From Pseudomonadota bacterium (lineage in GTDB: Bacteria > Chloroflexota > UBA5177), in assembly GCA_021324655.1 (NCBI GenBank), contig JAJPIP010000097.1, positions 1 through 64,000 of the forward strand: a stretch of DNA of 64,000 nucleotides, read 5' to 3'. A model generated the notes under the pieces. That model worked only from the letters and a program-made list of their open reading frames with translations, did no database searches and had not been told where the DNA came from. This document shows positions 17,634 to 26,315 of this stretch, one piece after another. Position 1 is the stretch's first letter. Each line of letters starts with the position of its first letter. The position numbers were made by a program, and so were the translations under genes.

Positions 17634-18542
17634 ATGTCTGCCGATCTTGCCATCGTGACCACCGGACTCAGTAAGCGCTACGGCCGTGTCCTGGCGGTTG
17701 ATAATCTCGATCTCCAGGTGCTACGTGGAGAGATTTTCGGCTTTGTTGGCCCCAACGGCGCCGGCAAGAGCACGACGATGCGGATGCTGCTGGGCCTGGT
17801 GCGTCCCACGACCGGCAGCATTCAGATGCTCGGCATGACCCTGCAGGCACACCTGGAGGCCGTGCTGGCGCGCACCGGTTCGCTGATCGAGAGCCCCACT
17901 TTCTATCCGTACCTCTCCGGCCGTGACAATCTGCGCGTGGTGGCCGATCTGGTTGGTGTGCCGGCGTCGCGCATCGCGCCGCTGCTCGATCTGGTCGACC
18001 TCTCGGGTGTGGAGCGGCGCAAGTACAAGACCTATTCACTGGGGATGAAGCAGCGCCTCGGTGTGGCGGCGGCGCTCCTCGGCGATCCCGACCTGCTGCT
18101 TCTCGACGAGCCGGCCAACGGTCTCGATCCGGCGGGGATCGTGGAGATGCGCGATCTGCTGCGGCGTCTGAAAGCGGAGGGGAAGACGGTCTTCATCTCC
18201 AGCCACGTACTGCACGAGATCGAACAGGTCTGCGACCGCATCGCCATTCTGCAAAAGGGGCGCATCGTGGTCCAGGGATCGGTGCAGCAACTGCTGAGCG
18301 GCGGATCCCGCGTCGACGTGCGGGTGGCGAGTCCGGAGCGAGCGGTGGAACTGATCCGTGCCCTCCCGTTCGTGACGGGCGTGGAGCGAGAGGGGGACCG
18401 TCTGGTGGTCCTGGCGCCCGTGGATCGCGCCGCGGCAGTGAACCAGGCTCTGGCGGAGGCCGGGCTGTTCGCCTCGGAGATCCGTCCCCACGAGGAATCG
18501 CTCGAACAGTACTTCCTGGACGTGACGGGGGAAGGACGATGA
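17634..18542 (+). CDS. ABC-2 type transporter ATP-binding protein
   Basis: Cytoplasmic ATPase of an exporter, 302 residues. Walker A GPNGAGKST, Q-loop region GSLIESPTFYPYLSG, signature YSLGMKQRL, Walker B LLLLDEP, D-loop NGLDPAG and the switch His in ISSHVLHEIE are all present, so it should be active. The C-terminal 80 residues form the usual regulatory extension of CcmA/NatA-like ATPases. The stop overlaps the permease start by four bases. The cargo is unknown; related pairs confer resistance to peptides or drugs. Confidence 0.94.
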   Translation: MSADLAIVTTGLSKRYGRVLAVDNLDLQVLRGEIFGFVGPNGAGKSTTMRMLLGLVRPTTGSIQMLGMTLQAHLEAVLARTGSLIESPTFYPYLSGRDNLRVVADLVGVPASRIAPLLDLVDLSGVERRKYKTYSLGMKQRLGVAAALLGDPDLLLLDEPANGLDPAGIVEMRDLLRRLKAEGKTVFISSHVLHEIEQVCDRIAILQKGRIVVQGSVQQLLSGGSRVDVRVASPERAVELIRALPFVTGVEREGDRLVVLAPVDRAAAVNQALAEAGLFASEIRPHEESLEQYFLDVTGEGR

Positions 18543-19345
18543 TGGGACTGCTGGCGGCCGATCTGCTGCGGATGCGCAAGCGCTGGATGGTCCGGATCGT
18601 TCTGCTCATCCTGCTGCTGATCATCGGACTGGTCCTGGTCGGCATTGGCCACAACAGTGCGGAGGCGTCCAATGTCGACTACCCCTTCGGCATCCTGGCG
18701 GCTCTGGTCATCTCCGCCTCCCTGTCGTCGTTCCTCTGGCCGGTGATCGCCGGCAACTGGGCCGGCAATGAATACGGGTGGGGGACGATTCGCCTGACCC
18801 TGGCACGCAAGCCGAATCGTATCGAGATGGTGCTATCGGCGCTGATCTCGATCATGCTGACGGTCGCGGTTGGGCTCCTGCTGGTGGTGGTGCTGAGTAC
18901 GGTGATCGGCGTGATCCTGAACGCGATCACGCCGGTGACGCGTCCTATCCCCTCCGATCTGGGAATAGTAGCCGTCAAGACCTTCCTGGCGGACTGCTAC
19001 AACGGGCTGTTCTTTGTGCTGCTTGCCTACGCGGCCGGCACGATCTTCCAGTCGGCCGCCGCCGGCATCGGGTTCGGCATCGGGTTTGGAGTTGCCCAGA
19101 CGGTGCTGACGGGGATCTTCACCGCGCTGGGTGGGATCTGGCACACCGTGGCCGACCATTTGCCCGAGGCGTATCTCACCGCCCTGCCGGATCGACTGAC
19201 GGCTCCGGACCTCAGCACGACCTTCCGCGCGGCGAACCCATCCGAACCGAGCATTATGGCGTCAATTGTCGGGATCGGGATCTATTGCGCCGTGCTGCTG
19301 GCCGTCACGCTGGCCGTGGTCTGGAGGCGCGACGTTACGGCATAG
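18539..19345 (+). CDS. ABC-2 type transporter permease
   Basis: Integral membrane partner of the upstream ATPase, 268 residues, with about six hydrophobic segments: two in the first 80 residues (IVLLILLLIIGLVLVGIG, FGILAALVISASLSSFLW), then MVLSALISIMLTVAVGLLLV, FVLLAYAAGTIF, GFGVAQTVLTGIF and the C-terminal GIYCAVLLAVTLAVVW. The GTIRLTLARKPNR coupling segment between helices is typical of ABC-2 permeases. It is translationally coupled to the ATPase by a four-base overlap. Confidence 0.9.
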   Translation: MMGLLAADLLRMRKRWMVRIVLLILLLIIGLVLVGIGHNSAEASNVDYPFGILAALVISASLSSFLWPVIAGNWAGNEYGWGTIRLTLARKPNRIEMVLSALISIMLTVAVGLLLVVVLSTVIGVILNAITPVTRPIPSDLGIVAVKTFLADCYNGLFFVLLAYAAGTIFQSAAAGIGFGIGFGVAQTVLTGIFTALGGIWHTVADHLPEAYLTALPDRLTAPDLSTTFRAANPSEPSIMASIVGIGIYCAVLLAVTLAVVWRRDVTA

Positions 19346-19513
19346 GGGCTGAGGTGTTCAGCGAGGGCCGACTTTGTGGTGCGAGGGGCCGGCGCGGGGA
19401 CAGAGACACGGCGCTACATCGGCAACCGGGTGATCCCGCACACGGGTGGCGGGACACGGGGTAGAGAGCGGCCGCCCGGAACCCTGTCGCGGAGGTTGTC
19501 TCTCCCGGCGGTG

Positions 19514-20131
19514 TCACGAATCCAGCCCAGTCCGGAATCGTGGCAGGGATTTCTGTCTCGCCTCCCACTGAGCCGGCGTCAACGCATACTCGAGATCGTC
19601 GCCGGGAAAGGGATCGGTGCCCACGGCGTCGTAGGTGGGCTCGGCGGCGAGATCCTCCGGATCGAGGTGGAAGCGGCGCACGACGGTAAAGCCGAGCTTC
19701 TCCAGGACGCGGCGAGAGGCGAGATTGTCCTCGTAGGTGGTGGCGATGATCCGTTGCAAACCGAGGTTGGTGAAACCGCGGTGGATGAGGGCCCGGCAGC
19801 CCTCGGTGGCGTAGCCCCGGCCCCAGGCGGCGCGGCGCAAGCGGTAGCCGAGCGAGGCTGTCGCAGGCTCGTCGGCGGCGCGCAGGAGAAACCACCCCAG
19901 GAACTCTCCCGACGAGCGTTCGATGGCGGCCCAGCCGCCGAGGCCGTCCCCGGCCAGGCGCAAGAAGCGGGGCAGGACCTCACGCTCGATGAGAGCCCGC
20001 GGTGTCGGCTTCCCGCCGCTCAGATAGCGCATGACCGCCGGATCGCTGTCGAGCGTGACCAGATGGTCGAGGTCGTCCGCCGTGAGGGGCCGGAGCTGGA
20101 GCCGTTCCGTTGCCAGCGAGGAGTCCGTCAC
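19514..20131 (-). CDS. GNAT acetyltransferase, RimJ/RimL type
   Basis: Acetyl-CoA-dependent N-acetyltransferase, 205 residues. It starts ATERLQLRPLTADDLD, the standard RimL opening, and has the acetyl-CoA pyrophosphate-binding motif A as YRLRRAAWGRGYATEGCRAL and motif B around YEDNLASRRVLEKLGF. The start overlaps the manC stop by four bases (ATGA), so it is the second gene of that operon. Acceptor unknown; it could modify a protein terminus or a sugar nucleotide. Confidence 0.88.
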   Translation of the reverse strand: MTDSSLATERLQLRPLTADDLDHLVTLDSDPAVMRYLSGGKPTPRALIEREVLPRFLRLAGDGLGGWAAIERSSGEFLGWFLLRAADEPATASLGYRLRRAAWGRGYATEGCRALIHRGFTNLGLQRIIATTYEDNLASRRVLEKLGFTVVRRFHLDPEDLAAEPTYDAVGTDPFPGDDLEYALTPAQWEARQKSLPRFRTGLDS

Positions 20132-21186
20132 AGCACGGCATCGTCGCCGCGTTCTTTCAGCTTGTCGAGGATCTTCTTGACATCCTGGGCACGGTCGCGA
20201 CGCATGACAAGCAGCACGTCGGGGGTGTCGACGACGACGAGATCCTCGACGCCGATGGCGGCGATCAGCTTGTTCGGCGCGAGCAGGAGGGAGCCGGAGG
20301 CATCGAGGGTGACGTGCGTGCCCTCGTAGGCGTTGCCGGCTTCGTCGTGCGGCATCAGCTCGTAGAGGGCGTTCCAGTCACCCACGTCGCGCCAGCCGAA
20401 CTCGGCGGGAACGGCAACCACGTCGGAGACGCGCTCCATGATGGCGTAGTCGACGGAGATGTCGGGAATCGCGGCGTAGGCGGATTGGAGGGCGTCCTCG
20501 GTGCCGATCGCTTCGGCATCGGTCAGTGCGCGGAACGTCTCAGGCAGGTGCTCACGCAGGGCATTGAGGAACGTCGCGGCCTGCCACACGAACATGCCGG
20601 AGTTCCACATGTAGTGTCCGGTCTGCAGATAGCCCTGCGCGGTTGCCAGATCCGGTTTCTCGACGAAGCGGCGCACGCTGTAGGCGGTGAGACCGTCGCG
20701 GTCCTCAATCGGCTTGCCCAGCTCGATGTAGCCGTAGCCGGTCTCGGGATGCGTGGGCGGAACGCCGATATCGACGACGGTGTGGGCGCGCGCCAGGGGC
20801 AGACTGAAGTTGACGGCGTGCTGGAGCTTGTCCGGATGGAGCACGACATGGTCGGCGGGAAAGACGGCAAAGACCTCCTCCGGCTCGCGGGCGGCGATGC
20901 GGAAGGCGGCCAGAGCGATGGCGGCCGCCGTGTTGCGGCCGAAGGGCTCGCTGATGACGTTCTCCGGCGGCAACTCGGGCAGGACGGAGCGGATCGGATC
21001 GGCGTAGCGCGCCGCCGTGACGATGTAGCAGTGATCGAGCGGAAAGGTCGGCTGCAGACGTCGCACCGTGACGGCGACGATCGGCTCCTCGTAGATCAGG
21101 CGCTGCAGCTGTTTCGGGTTGTCGCGGCGGGCGGCGGGCCAGAGGCGCGTTCCGGCGCCACCCGCCATGATCACGGCATAGGGCAT
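20128..21186 (-). CDS. manC: Mannose-1-phosphate guanylyltransferase
   Basis: Makes GDP-mannose from mannose-1-phosphate and GTP for cell-surface polysaccharides or glycosylation; 352 residues, the length of the single-domain form without isomerase. The nucleotide-binding start MAGGAGTRLWPAARRDNPKQ is clear, followed by FGRNTAAAIALAA, FPADHVV with the Mg-binding Asp, FVEKPD, NSGMFVWQ and the AEFGWRDVGDWNALYE block. GGAGG stands before the ATG. Confidence 0.93.
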   Translation of the reverse strand: MPYAVIMAGGAGTRLWPAARRDNPKQLQRLIYEEPIVAVTVRRLQPTFPLDHCYIVTAARYADPIRSVLPELPPENVISEPFGRNTAAAIALAAFRIAAREPEEVFAVFPADHVVLHPDKLQHAVNFSLPLARAHTVVDIGVPPTHPETGYGYIELGKPIEDRDGLTAYSVRRFVEKPDLATAQGYLQTGHYMWNSGMFVWQAATFLNALREHLPETFRALTDAEAIGTEDALQSAYAAIPDISVDYAIMERVSDVVAVPAEFGWRDVGDWNALYELMPHDEAGNAYEGTHVTLDASGSLLLAPNKLIAAIGVEDLVVVDTPDVLLVMRRDRAQDVKKILDKLKERGDDAVL

Positions 21187-21300
21187 CCCATCCTCCGGAG
21201 AGCGCGCCGTACGCGGGCGCGCCGTACGTCATTCTAGGGAGCCTGTAACCTTTTTCCCCTCTCGCGCGTTGTATGGGATGATGTGACCTTCGGAGGCGCG

Positions 21301-21900
21301 GTGAGCGAGCCGGCCGCGGTCCCAACTGATGGATGCGAGCCTGGCGTCGACGTGCCGGGTGAAGACGCCTGGGATGAGGACGGCGCGATTGCGCGTGCCC
21401 GCGAAGGAGACCTGGAGGCATTCGATGACATCATGCGTCGCTACGAGGGCCGGCTCCTGCGTTTTCTAACGGGGCTGGTCGGCGAGGTGGAGACGGCCCG
21501 CGAGTTGTGCCAGGATACGTTTCTCTCCGCCTACCAGGCGTTACCGCGGCTGCGAGGTGAGGTGCGGCTCAACGGCTGGCTCCATACCATCGCCCTCAAC
21601 CGCGCCCGAAGTTATCATCGCGGGCGCCGGTTGCGACTCGCCGTCCCTCTCGAGGAGCATCACCATCCCCACTCGACCGATCTGCAAGAAGGGGTGGCGC
21701 GCCAGGATCTGGTGATGCGGGTGCTGCGTCGCCTCCCCCAGCAGCACGCGCAGCCGCTCCTTCTGCAGATTGTGGCCGGGATGACGTGCCGGGAGATCGG
21801 CGAGGCGCTGGGATGCACCGAGGGTGCTGCCAAGGTGCGTCTGCTGCGGGCGCGCGAATCCTTCCGGCAAGCCTATGCCGACGAGGAGGCAGGGCGATGA
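21301..21900 (+). CDS. ECF RNA polymerase sigma factor
   Basis: Group 4 sigma factor, 199 residues from the GTG at 21301, chosen because GGAGG is just upstream. Region 2 is FDDIMRRYEGRLLRFLTGLVGEVETARELCQDTFLSAYQALPR and region 4 is RLPQQHAQPLLLQIVAGMTCREIGEALGCTEGAAKVRLLRARESFR, containing the helix-turn-helix. The gene overlaps the anti-sigma start by four bases. It probably serves an envelope signal sensed by that partner. Confidence 0.92.
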   Translation: MSEPAAVPTDGCEPGVDVPGEDAWDEDGAIARAREGDLEAFDDIMRRYEGRLLRFLTGLVGEVETARELCQDTFLSAYQALPRLRGEVRLNGWLHTIALNRARSYHRGRRLRLAVPLEEHHHPHSTDLQEGVARQDLVMRVLRRLPQQHAQPLLLQIVAGMTCREIGEALGCTEGAAKVRLLRARESFRQAYADEEAGR

Positions 21901-23981
21901 GGATCAACTGCGGCGAGATTCGTCTCCGCCTGCAGGAGTCGCCGCTCGTGCGGACCGGGCAGCAGGATCTGGATGCCCACCTGGCTGCGTGTCCTGACTG
22001 CCGGCAGCTGGCTGTCGAGTGGGAGTGGATGGACGCGCTCATTCTGGGGAGTCTGGAGGGGATGACGGCAGGCCGGAGTGTCCGCGCCGGCGTGCGGCGC
22101 CGGATCGCCGCTCCGCGCCGGCGCCATCTCCTCACGCTCCCTCCCTGGAAAATACCGCATCCCGCACTCTGGCCACTCCCGGTCGCCGCGGTGCTCGCCC
22201 TCCTGTTGCTGGTCTTCCTGCCGCGGACCAATTCACCGGGGGTGCCGCCGCCTCCGCCGGTGAGCGCCGCCTGGTCCGTCCAGCGCCCGAATGTCGGCTT
22301 CCTGATCGCGGCCGATCCCGCCGACGGCGATCACCTGCTGGCCGGCGCGTTCGGACAGGTCTATGTCTCCTGGAATGGGGGTGACACCTGGCGGCGTCTG
22401 GCATCGCCGGGAAGGCACCTGACGATCCGGGCCGTCCTGATCGCGCGCGGAGACGCGCGGCGCTATCTGGTGGCCAGCCAGCACTCCGTCTATCTTTCCA
22501 CCGACGGCGGCGCGCATTGGCGCCCGGCCGTCACCGGCTTGCCGGGCGCCACCATCATGTTTCTGAAATCCGGCTTCCGGCCCGGCACCTTTTACGTGGG
22601 ACCCGGAATCGTCTGGTCCGGTGCGGCGGGCGGTTCAATCTGGCAGCGAACTGGTCGCGATTATGTCTTCGCGCCGGACGGCGTGCAGACGCTCGCCGTC
22701 GCGCCCGACGGAACGCTCTACGCCGGCATCTGGGCGGGAGGTGTCGCGACCTCGGACGACGGAGGACGTACCTGGCATCGCCGCTCGTCCGGTCTCGCCC
22801 CCGACGTCATGGATGTTGCCATACAAGGATCGCGTCTCTGGGCCGGGACGACACACGGCATCTACCGATCCGACAACGCCGGCGCACAGTGGCGCTATGT
22901 CGGTCCCGGCTTCCATCTTGCGGTGACCAGCATCCTGCCGGTGGGACAGTCCATCCTGGCCGGCGGGCGCGGAGCGCTGGTCCGCTCCGACGACGGGGGC
23001 CGGACCTGGACCCTCTCCATGGACGGTCTCCCCGTGAATCCTTATATAGCCGCGTTGCAGGCCGATCCGAGCCGGCCGACGCGTCTTTACGCGTCGGTCA
23101 ACGGCGACGGCCTGTACCGGTCGGATGACGGGGGGCGTACCTGGCAGCCGATCGACCGCGGTCTGCCGATGCACGGGTCCGATAGTGCGCCGCCTTTGAT
23201 CCTCTTCCTGCGCGGCCACGTGCTCTGGAAGACCGATACGGCGGCGACCGATCCGGGTGTCTTGACGGTCGAGACCGACGTGCAGCGGGCCGTGCTGGCC
23301 CCGGACGGCGCCTCGGCCGCCTATGTCGCCGCCTCCGGCGCCGGATGGGCGGTGCGGATTCTCTGCTCGGGCGGCTGCGCTCCTCGCACCGTGTTGACCG
23401 GCACCGGCCCGGCGCCGACGCGGCTGCTCTGGTCCCCCAACGCGTCGCTCCTCGCCATGGTGCGTCCGGGAAGTCTGACCGTCACGAACCGGACGCAGAC
23501 GCGGTCGTTCCCGCTCGCGGCAGGGGAGCGAGTCCTGCGCTGGTCTCCCGACATGCGCTCCCTGCTTCTCTGGCGCGCCGGAGCGATTATCCGCCAGCCG
23601 TGGGACGGCACGGAGACGATTATCGGGCACAGCGCTCAGGCACCTTCCCTGGCGCCGGACGGGATTCATCTGGCCGCGCTCACGCATGGAGAACTGCGCC
23701 TCGGGACGATTCGCGGTTCGGCCGCCGCCACCCGGCTCGTCACGGCGTGCCGGCTGCGAAGCTGGTCACCGGACGGGAGCCGGCTCCTGGCGCAGTGCGG
23801 GACACGGACGCTGGTGCTGTCCGGATCGGGCCGTGTCATGGCGGCCGTCTCCGGATACCGAGATGCACTGTGGGGCCCCGGCGGGGCCGCCGTGCTGCTG
23901 TACCGCGATGGCGGCCTCTGGCGTTGGTCGCCTGGGTCCAGGCCCGTTCTGTTGCTGCCCGACGCGGCACCGGCTTCGTAA
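21897..23981 (+). CDS. Anti-sigma factor with extracellular Asp-box propeller
   Basis: Membrane protein of 694 residues that should hold the upstream sigma factor. Residues 1-60 form a zf-HC2 anti-sigma domain with the zinc motif H28-x3-C32-x2-C35 (HLAACPDC). One transmembrane helix spans about 89-108. The outside part is a beta-propeller with six Asp boxes: SWNGGDTW, STDGGAHW, SDDGGRTW twice in different forms, SDNAGAQW and again SDDGGRTW, followed by a TolB-like second propeller (SPDMRSLLLW, APDGIHLAAL, SPDGSRLLAQC). The start ATG at 21897 overlaps the sigma stop. The propeller is presumably the sensor; its ligand is unknown. Confidence 0.86.
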   Translation: MRINCGEIRLRLQESPLVRTGQQDLDAHLAACPDCRQLAVEWEWMDALILGSLEGMTAGRSVRAGVRRRIAAPRRRHLLTLPPWKIPHPALWPLPVAAVLALLLLVFLPRTNSPGVPPPPPVSAAWSVQRPNVGFLIAADPADGDHLLAGAFGQVYVSWNGGDTWRRLASPGRHLTIRAVLIARGDARRYLVASQHSVYLSTDGGAHWRPAVTGLPGATIMFLKSGFRPGTFYVGPGIVWSGAAGGSIWQRTGRDYVFAPDGVQTLAVAPDGTLYAGIWAGGVATSDDGGRTWHRRSSGLAPDVMDVAIQGSRLWAGTTHGIYRSDNAGAQWRYVGPGFHLAVTSILPVGQSILAGGRGALVRSDDGGRTWTLSMDGLPVNPYIAALQADPSRPTRLYASVNGDGLYRSDDGGRTWQPIDRGLPMHGSDSAPPLILFLRGHVLWKTDTAATDPGVLTVETDVQRAVLAPDGASAAYVAASGAGWAVRILCSGGCAPRTVLTGTGPAPTRLLWSPNASLLAMVRPGSLTVTNRTQTRSFPLAAGERVLRWSPDMRSLLLWRAGAIIRQPWDGTETIIGHSAQAPSLAPDGIHLAALTHGELRLGTIRGSAAATRLVTACRLRSWSPDGSRLLAQCGTRTLVLSGSGRVMAAVSGYRDALWGPGGAAVLLYRDGGLWRWSPGSRPVLLLPDAAPAS

Positions 23982-24129
23982 CGGCAAGGTGTCGGTGCGG
24001 CGTCTGGTGCCGCGCGCGGTTTCAGGCAGGGACAAGCCCTGCGCCTACATTTCTCTGATCGGTCCTGTGTCCGCCCACCGGTGACGGGCGCGGCGCGGAC
24101 GGATCGCGGTCATGACCCCCGGGTCTGGC

Positions 24130-24135
24130 TACCAT
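24130..24135 (+). promoter_or_regulatory. -10 hexamer TACCAT for the amine oxidase operon
   Basis: TACCAT ends six bases before the ATG at 24142. Confidence 0.45.
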
Positions 24136-24141
24136 AGGGCG

Positions 24142-25230
24142 ATGGAACGGCGGACCGAGATTGCCGTGGTGGGCGGCGGCATCATGGGCGCGGCAGCGGC
24201 CTGGCAGTTAAGCCGGCGTGGACGGCGTGTGACGCTTTTCGAGCAGTTCACGCTCAATCACCAGCGCGGCTCCTCGCACGGCGCGGCACGCATCTTTCGG
24301 TTCGCCTACGACATCCCCGATTACGTCCGGCTGGCGCAGGCGTCCCTCCCGTTGTGGCGTGAGGTCGAGGCGGCGACCGGTCAAGAGATACTCCGCATTA
24401 TGGGCGGGTTGGATTTCGGGGCCCCGGACACTCTGGAGGCCCTGGCCTCGACGCTGTCGGACGCCGATGTGCCGTACGAGCGGCTCAGCGCCGCGGCGGT
24501 CGCGGCGCGCTACCCCGCCTTCCGGCTTGAGCCGGGCTGGGAAGGCATTGTGCAGCCGCAGGGCGGGATCCTCAACGCTGACCGCTGCCGGTTGGGGCTG
24601 ATCGAGATCGCGCGGCAGACCGGGACGGAGGTCCTGGCGGAGACGCGGGTCACGGCTCTGGAGCCGGACGGGGGCGTCACGATGCGGACCGATCGTGGCG
24701 ACTGGCGCGCCGAGCAGGTGGTGCTGGCGGCCGCGGGGTGGAGCGATGAGTTGCTGGCGCCGCTTGGACTGACGATTCCGCTTACCGTGACCCGCGAGCA
24801 CGTGGCGTATTACCGGCTGGATGGAGATATCATCCCGTTCATCCTGCATCCCGAGCCGGGCCGCTTTCATTTTTACGGACTCCCGAACTGGGACGAGGAT
24901 CTCAAGGCAGGGATCAATCTGGCGGGACCAGAGACGGACCCGCGCCAGGTTGGCGTGGTGGAGCAGGCGCGGATCCGCGAGATCGACGACCTGGTGGCGC
25001 GCTACATCCCGGGCGCCGACTCACATTCGCTGCGCGCCGAAACCTGCCTCTATGCCAGCACGCCGGACGACGACTTCGTGCTCGACCGCGTCGGTCCGAT
25101 CGTACTGGGCATCGGCTTCGGCGGTCACGGCTTCAAGTTTGGGGCGATGATCGGGACGCTCCTGGCCGATCTCGTGGAGGGGAAGACGATCCCGGCGGCA
25201 GAGCGGTTCTCCGCCACGCGCTTCCGATGA
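24142..25230 (+). CDS. FAD-dependent amine oxidase, sarcosine oxidase / N-methyltryptophan oxidase family
   Basis: Flavoprotein of 362 residues that oxidises secondary amino acids such as sarcosine, N-methyl amino acids or pipecolate, releasing H2O2. The dinucleotide motif VVGGGIMGAAAAWQL is at the N-terminus, then GSSHGAARIFRFAY typical of monomeric sarcosine oxidase. The Cys in AETCLYASTPDDDFVLDR matches the covalent FAD attachment Cys, and GGHGFKFG is the C-terminal flavin-site motif. The stop overlaps the next gene (ATGA). Coupling with an ornithine-cyclodeaminase-like enzyme suggests a cyclic imino/amino acid substrate. Confidence 0.9.
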   Translation: MERRTEIAVVGGGIMGAAAAWQLSRRGRRVTLFEQFTLNHQRGSSHGAARIFRFAYDIPDYVRLAQASLPLWREVEAATGQEILRIMGGLDFGAPDTLEALASTLSDADVPYERLSAAAVAARYPAFRLEPGWEGIVQPQGGILNADRCRLGLIEIARQTGTEVLAETRVTALEPDGGVTMRTDRGDWRAEQVVLAAAGWSDELLAPLGLTIPLTVTREHVAYYRLDGDIIPFILHPEPGRFHFYGLPNWDEDLKAGINLAGPETDPRQVGVVEQARIREIDDLVARYIPGADSHSLRAETCLYASTPDDDFVLDRVGPIVLGIGFGGHGFKFGAMIGTLLADLVEGKTIPAAERFSATRFR

Positions 25231-26144
25231 GGGTGATCGAGGCGGAGGCCATCGAGGCGGCGGCGCGATCCGGGTGGCCGGCCCTGATCGATGCCGCCGA
25301 TCGAGCCCTGACGGCGCTGGCGAGGGGAGGTGCGATGGCGCCCCTCCGCACCTCCCTCGAGCTGGATGGCGGCACGCTCCTGACGATGCCGGGCCGGCTG
25401 GCGGGCGAGGATGCGGTGGTGAAACTGGTGAGCGTGATGCCGGGAAATGTCGAGCGTCCGACGATCCAGGGGGTGGCCGTGCACGTCGATGCACGCGACG
25501 GGCGCGTGCACAGCATCTTCGACGGCTCCGCCCTGACGGCGGTGCGCACCGCCGCCATCACCGCCGCCGCCGCTCGCCGCGTCGACGCGCGGGCGGGTAC
25601 TCTGGCGCTGCTCGGGTCCGGAGCGCAGGCTCCGTGGCAAGCACGCGCCCTCGGCGCCGTCTGTCCTCTCCATACGATTCGTATTTGGTCTCCCCGGGTG
25701 GAGCACCGCCAACAGCTCGCCGCCACACTGCACGAGGACATGGGGATGGCGGTGCGGGCATCGGCATCGGTTGCGGAGGCGGTCTCCGGCGCCGACGTCG
25801 TCGTCTGCGCCACGGCGGCCGAGGAGCCATTCCTGCATGCGGATCTCCTCGATCGTTTCCCGTGCACGGTCATCGCCATCGGCGCGTATCGTCCCAACAT
25901 GGCGGAGTTCGCACCGGATGTGGCGGCGCGGGCCCGACGGATCTATGCCGACGACGTCAGCGCTGTGCTTCATGAGGCGGGAGATGTGCAGGCAGCAATC
26001 ACGGCCGGTGCCGTGACGCCGCAGGACGTGCTGCCGATCGGAGGGATAACCGAGATGTCGGACGCGCCGGTGCGGCTCGTCAAGACGGTGGGGAGCGCAG
26101 CGGAGGATGCCGCCGTCGCGATGGCTCTGGATGAGATGGTGTGA
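25227..26144 (+). CDS. Ornithine cyclodeaminase / mu-crystallin family protein
   Basis: NAD(P)-dependent enzyme of 305 residues, either an ornithine/lysine cyclodeaminase or a ketimine reductase. Family marks: R41 in APLRTSLELDG, the substrate-binding Lys in DAVVKLVSVMPGN, IFDGSALTAVRTAAITAAAA, and the Rossmann motif LALLGSGAQAPWQARAL. IGAYRPNMAEF matches the conserved GADxPGKxEL position but in diverged form. Because it is translationally coupled to a flavin amine oxidase, a route from cyclic imines to imino acids or back is plausible; this is inference. Confidence 0.88.
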   Translation: MRVIEAEAIEAAARSGWPALIDAADRALTALARGGAMAPLRTSLELDGGTLLTMPGRLAGEDAVVKLVSVMPGNVERPTIQGVAVHVDARDGRVHSIFDGSALTAVRTAAITAAAARRVDARAGTLALLGSGAQAPWQARALGAVCPLHTIRIWSPRVEHRQQLAATLHEDMGMAVRASASVAEAVSGADVVVCATAAEEPFLHADLLDRFPCTVIAIGAYRPNMAEFAPDVAARARRIYADDVSAVLHEAGDVQAAITAGAVTPQDVLPIGGITEMSDAPVRLVKTVGSAAEDAAVAMALDEMV

Positions 26145-26204
26145 CAGAGGGATGCGCCAACTCTGTCCTAGACACGATCACTTGCAGAGCAATATCGTGA
26201 AAGT

Positions 26205-26265
26205 GTAACGCGGATTCGTGAGCCTGGAGCCAGGGCACGCCCTGTATTGCCCGAATCCGCGTTAC
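26205..26265 (+). repeat. 14-bp perfect inverted repeat with 33-base loop
   Basis: Arms 26205-26218 (GTAACGCGGATTCG) and 26252-26265 are exact reverse complements; the loop holds a smaller CAGGGC/GCCCTG stem. It lies between two plus-strand operons and could be a terminator for the cyclodeaminase operon or a mobile palindrome. Confidence 0.65.
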
Positions 26266-26301
26266 GCTGTGTCCCTCAGCAGAAGTCGCGCCACGCTGTG
26301 C

Positions 26302-26307
26302 TAGGCT
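26302..26307 (+). promoter_or_regulatory. -10 hexamer TAGGCT for the repeat-protein/vWA operon
   Basis: TAGGCT ends eight bases before the ATG at 26316, supporting that start over an upstream TTG inside the inverted repeat. Confidence 0.45.
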
Positions 26308-26315
26308 TGCGCAGT

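Noticed and set aside
20110-21237. Long plus-strand frame opposite manC
   Set aside because: The manC motifs are complete on the other strand.
24023-24047. Palindrome AGGCAGGGACAAGCCCTGCG as a terminator
   Set aside because: Stem is only six bases and no T-run follows; it may be another dispersed repeat but one copy is not enough.
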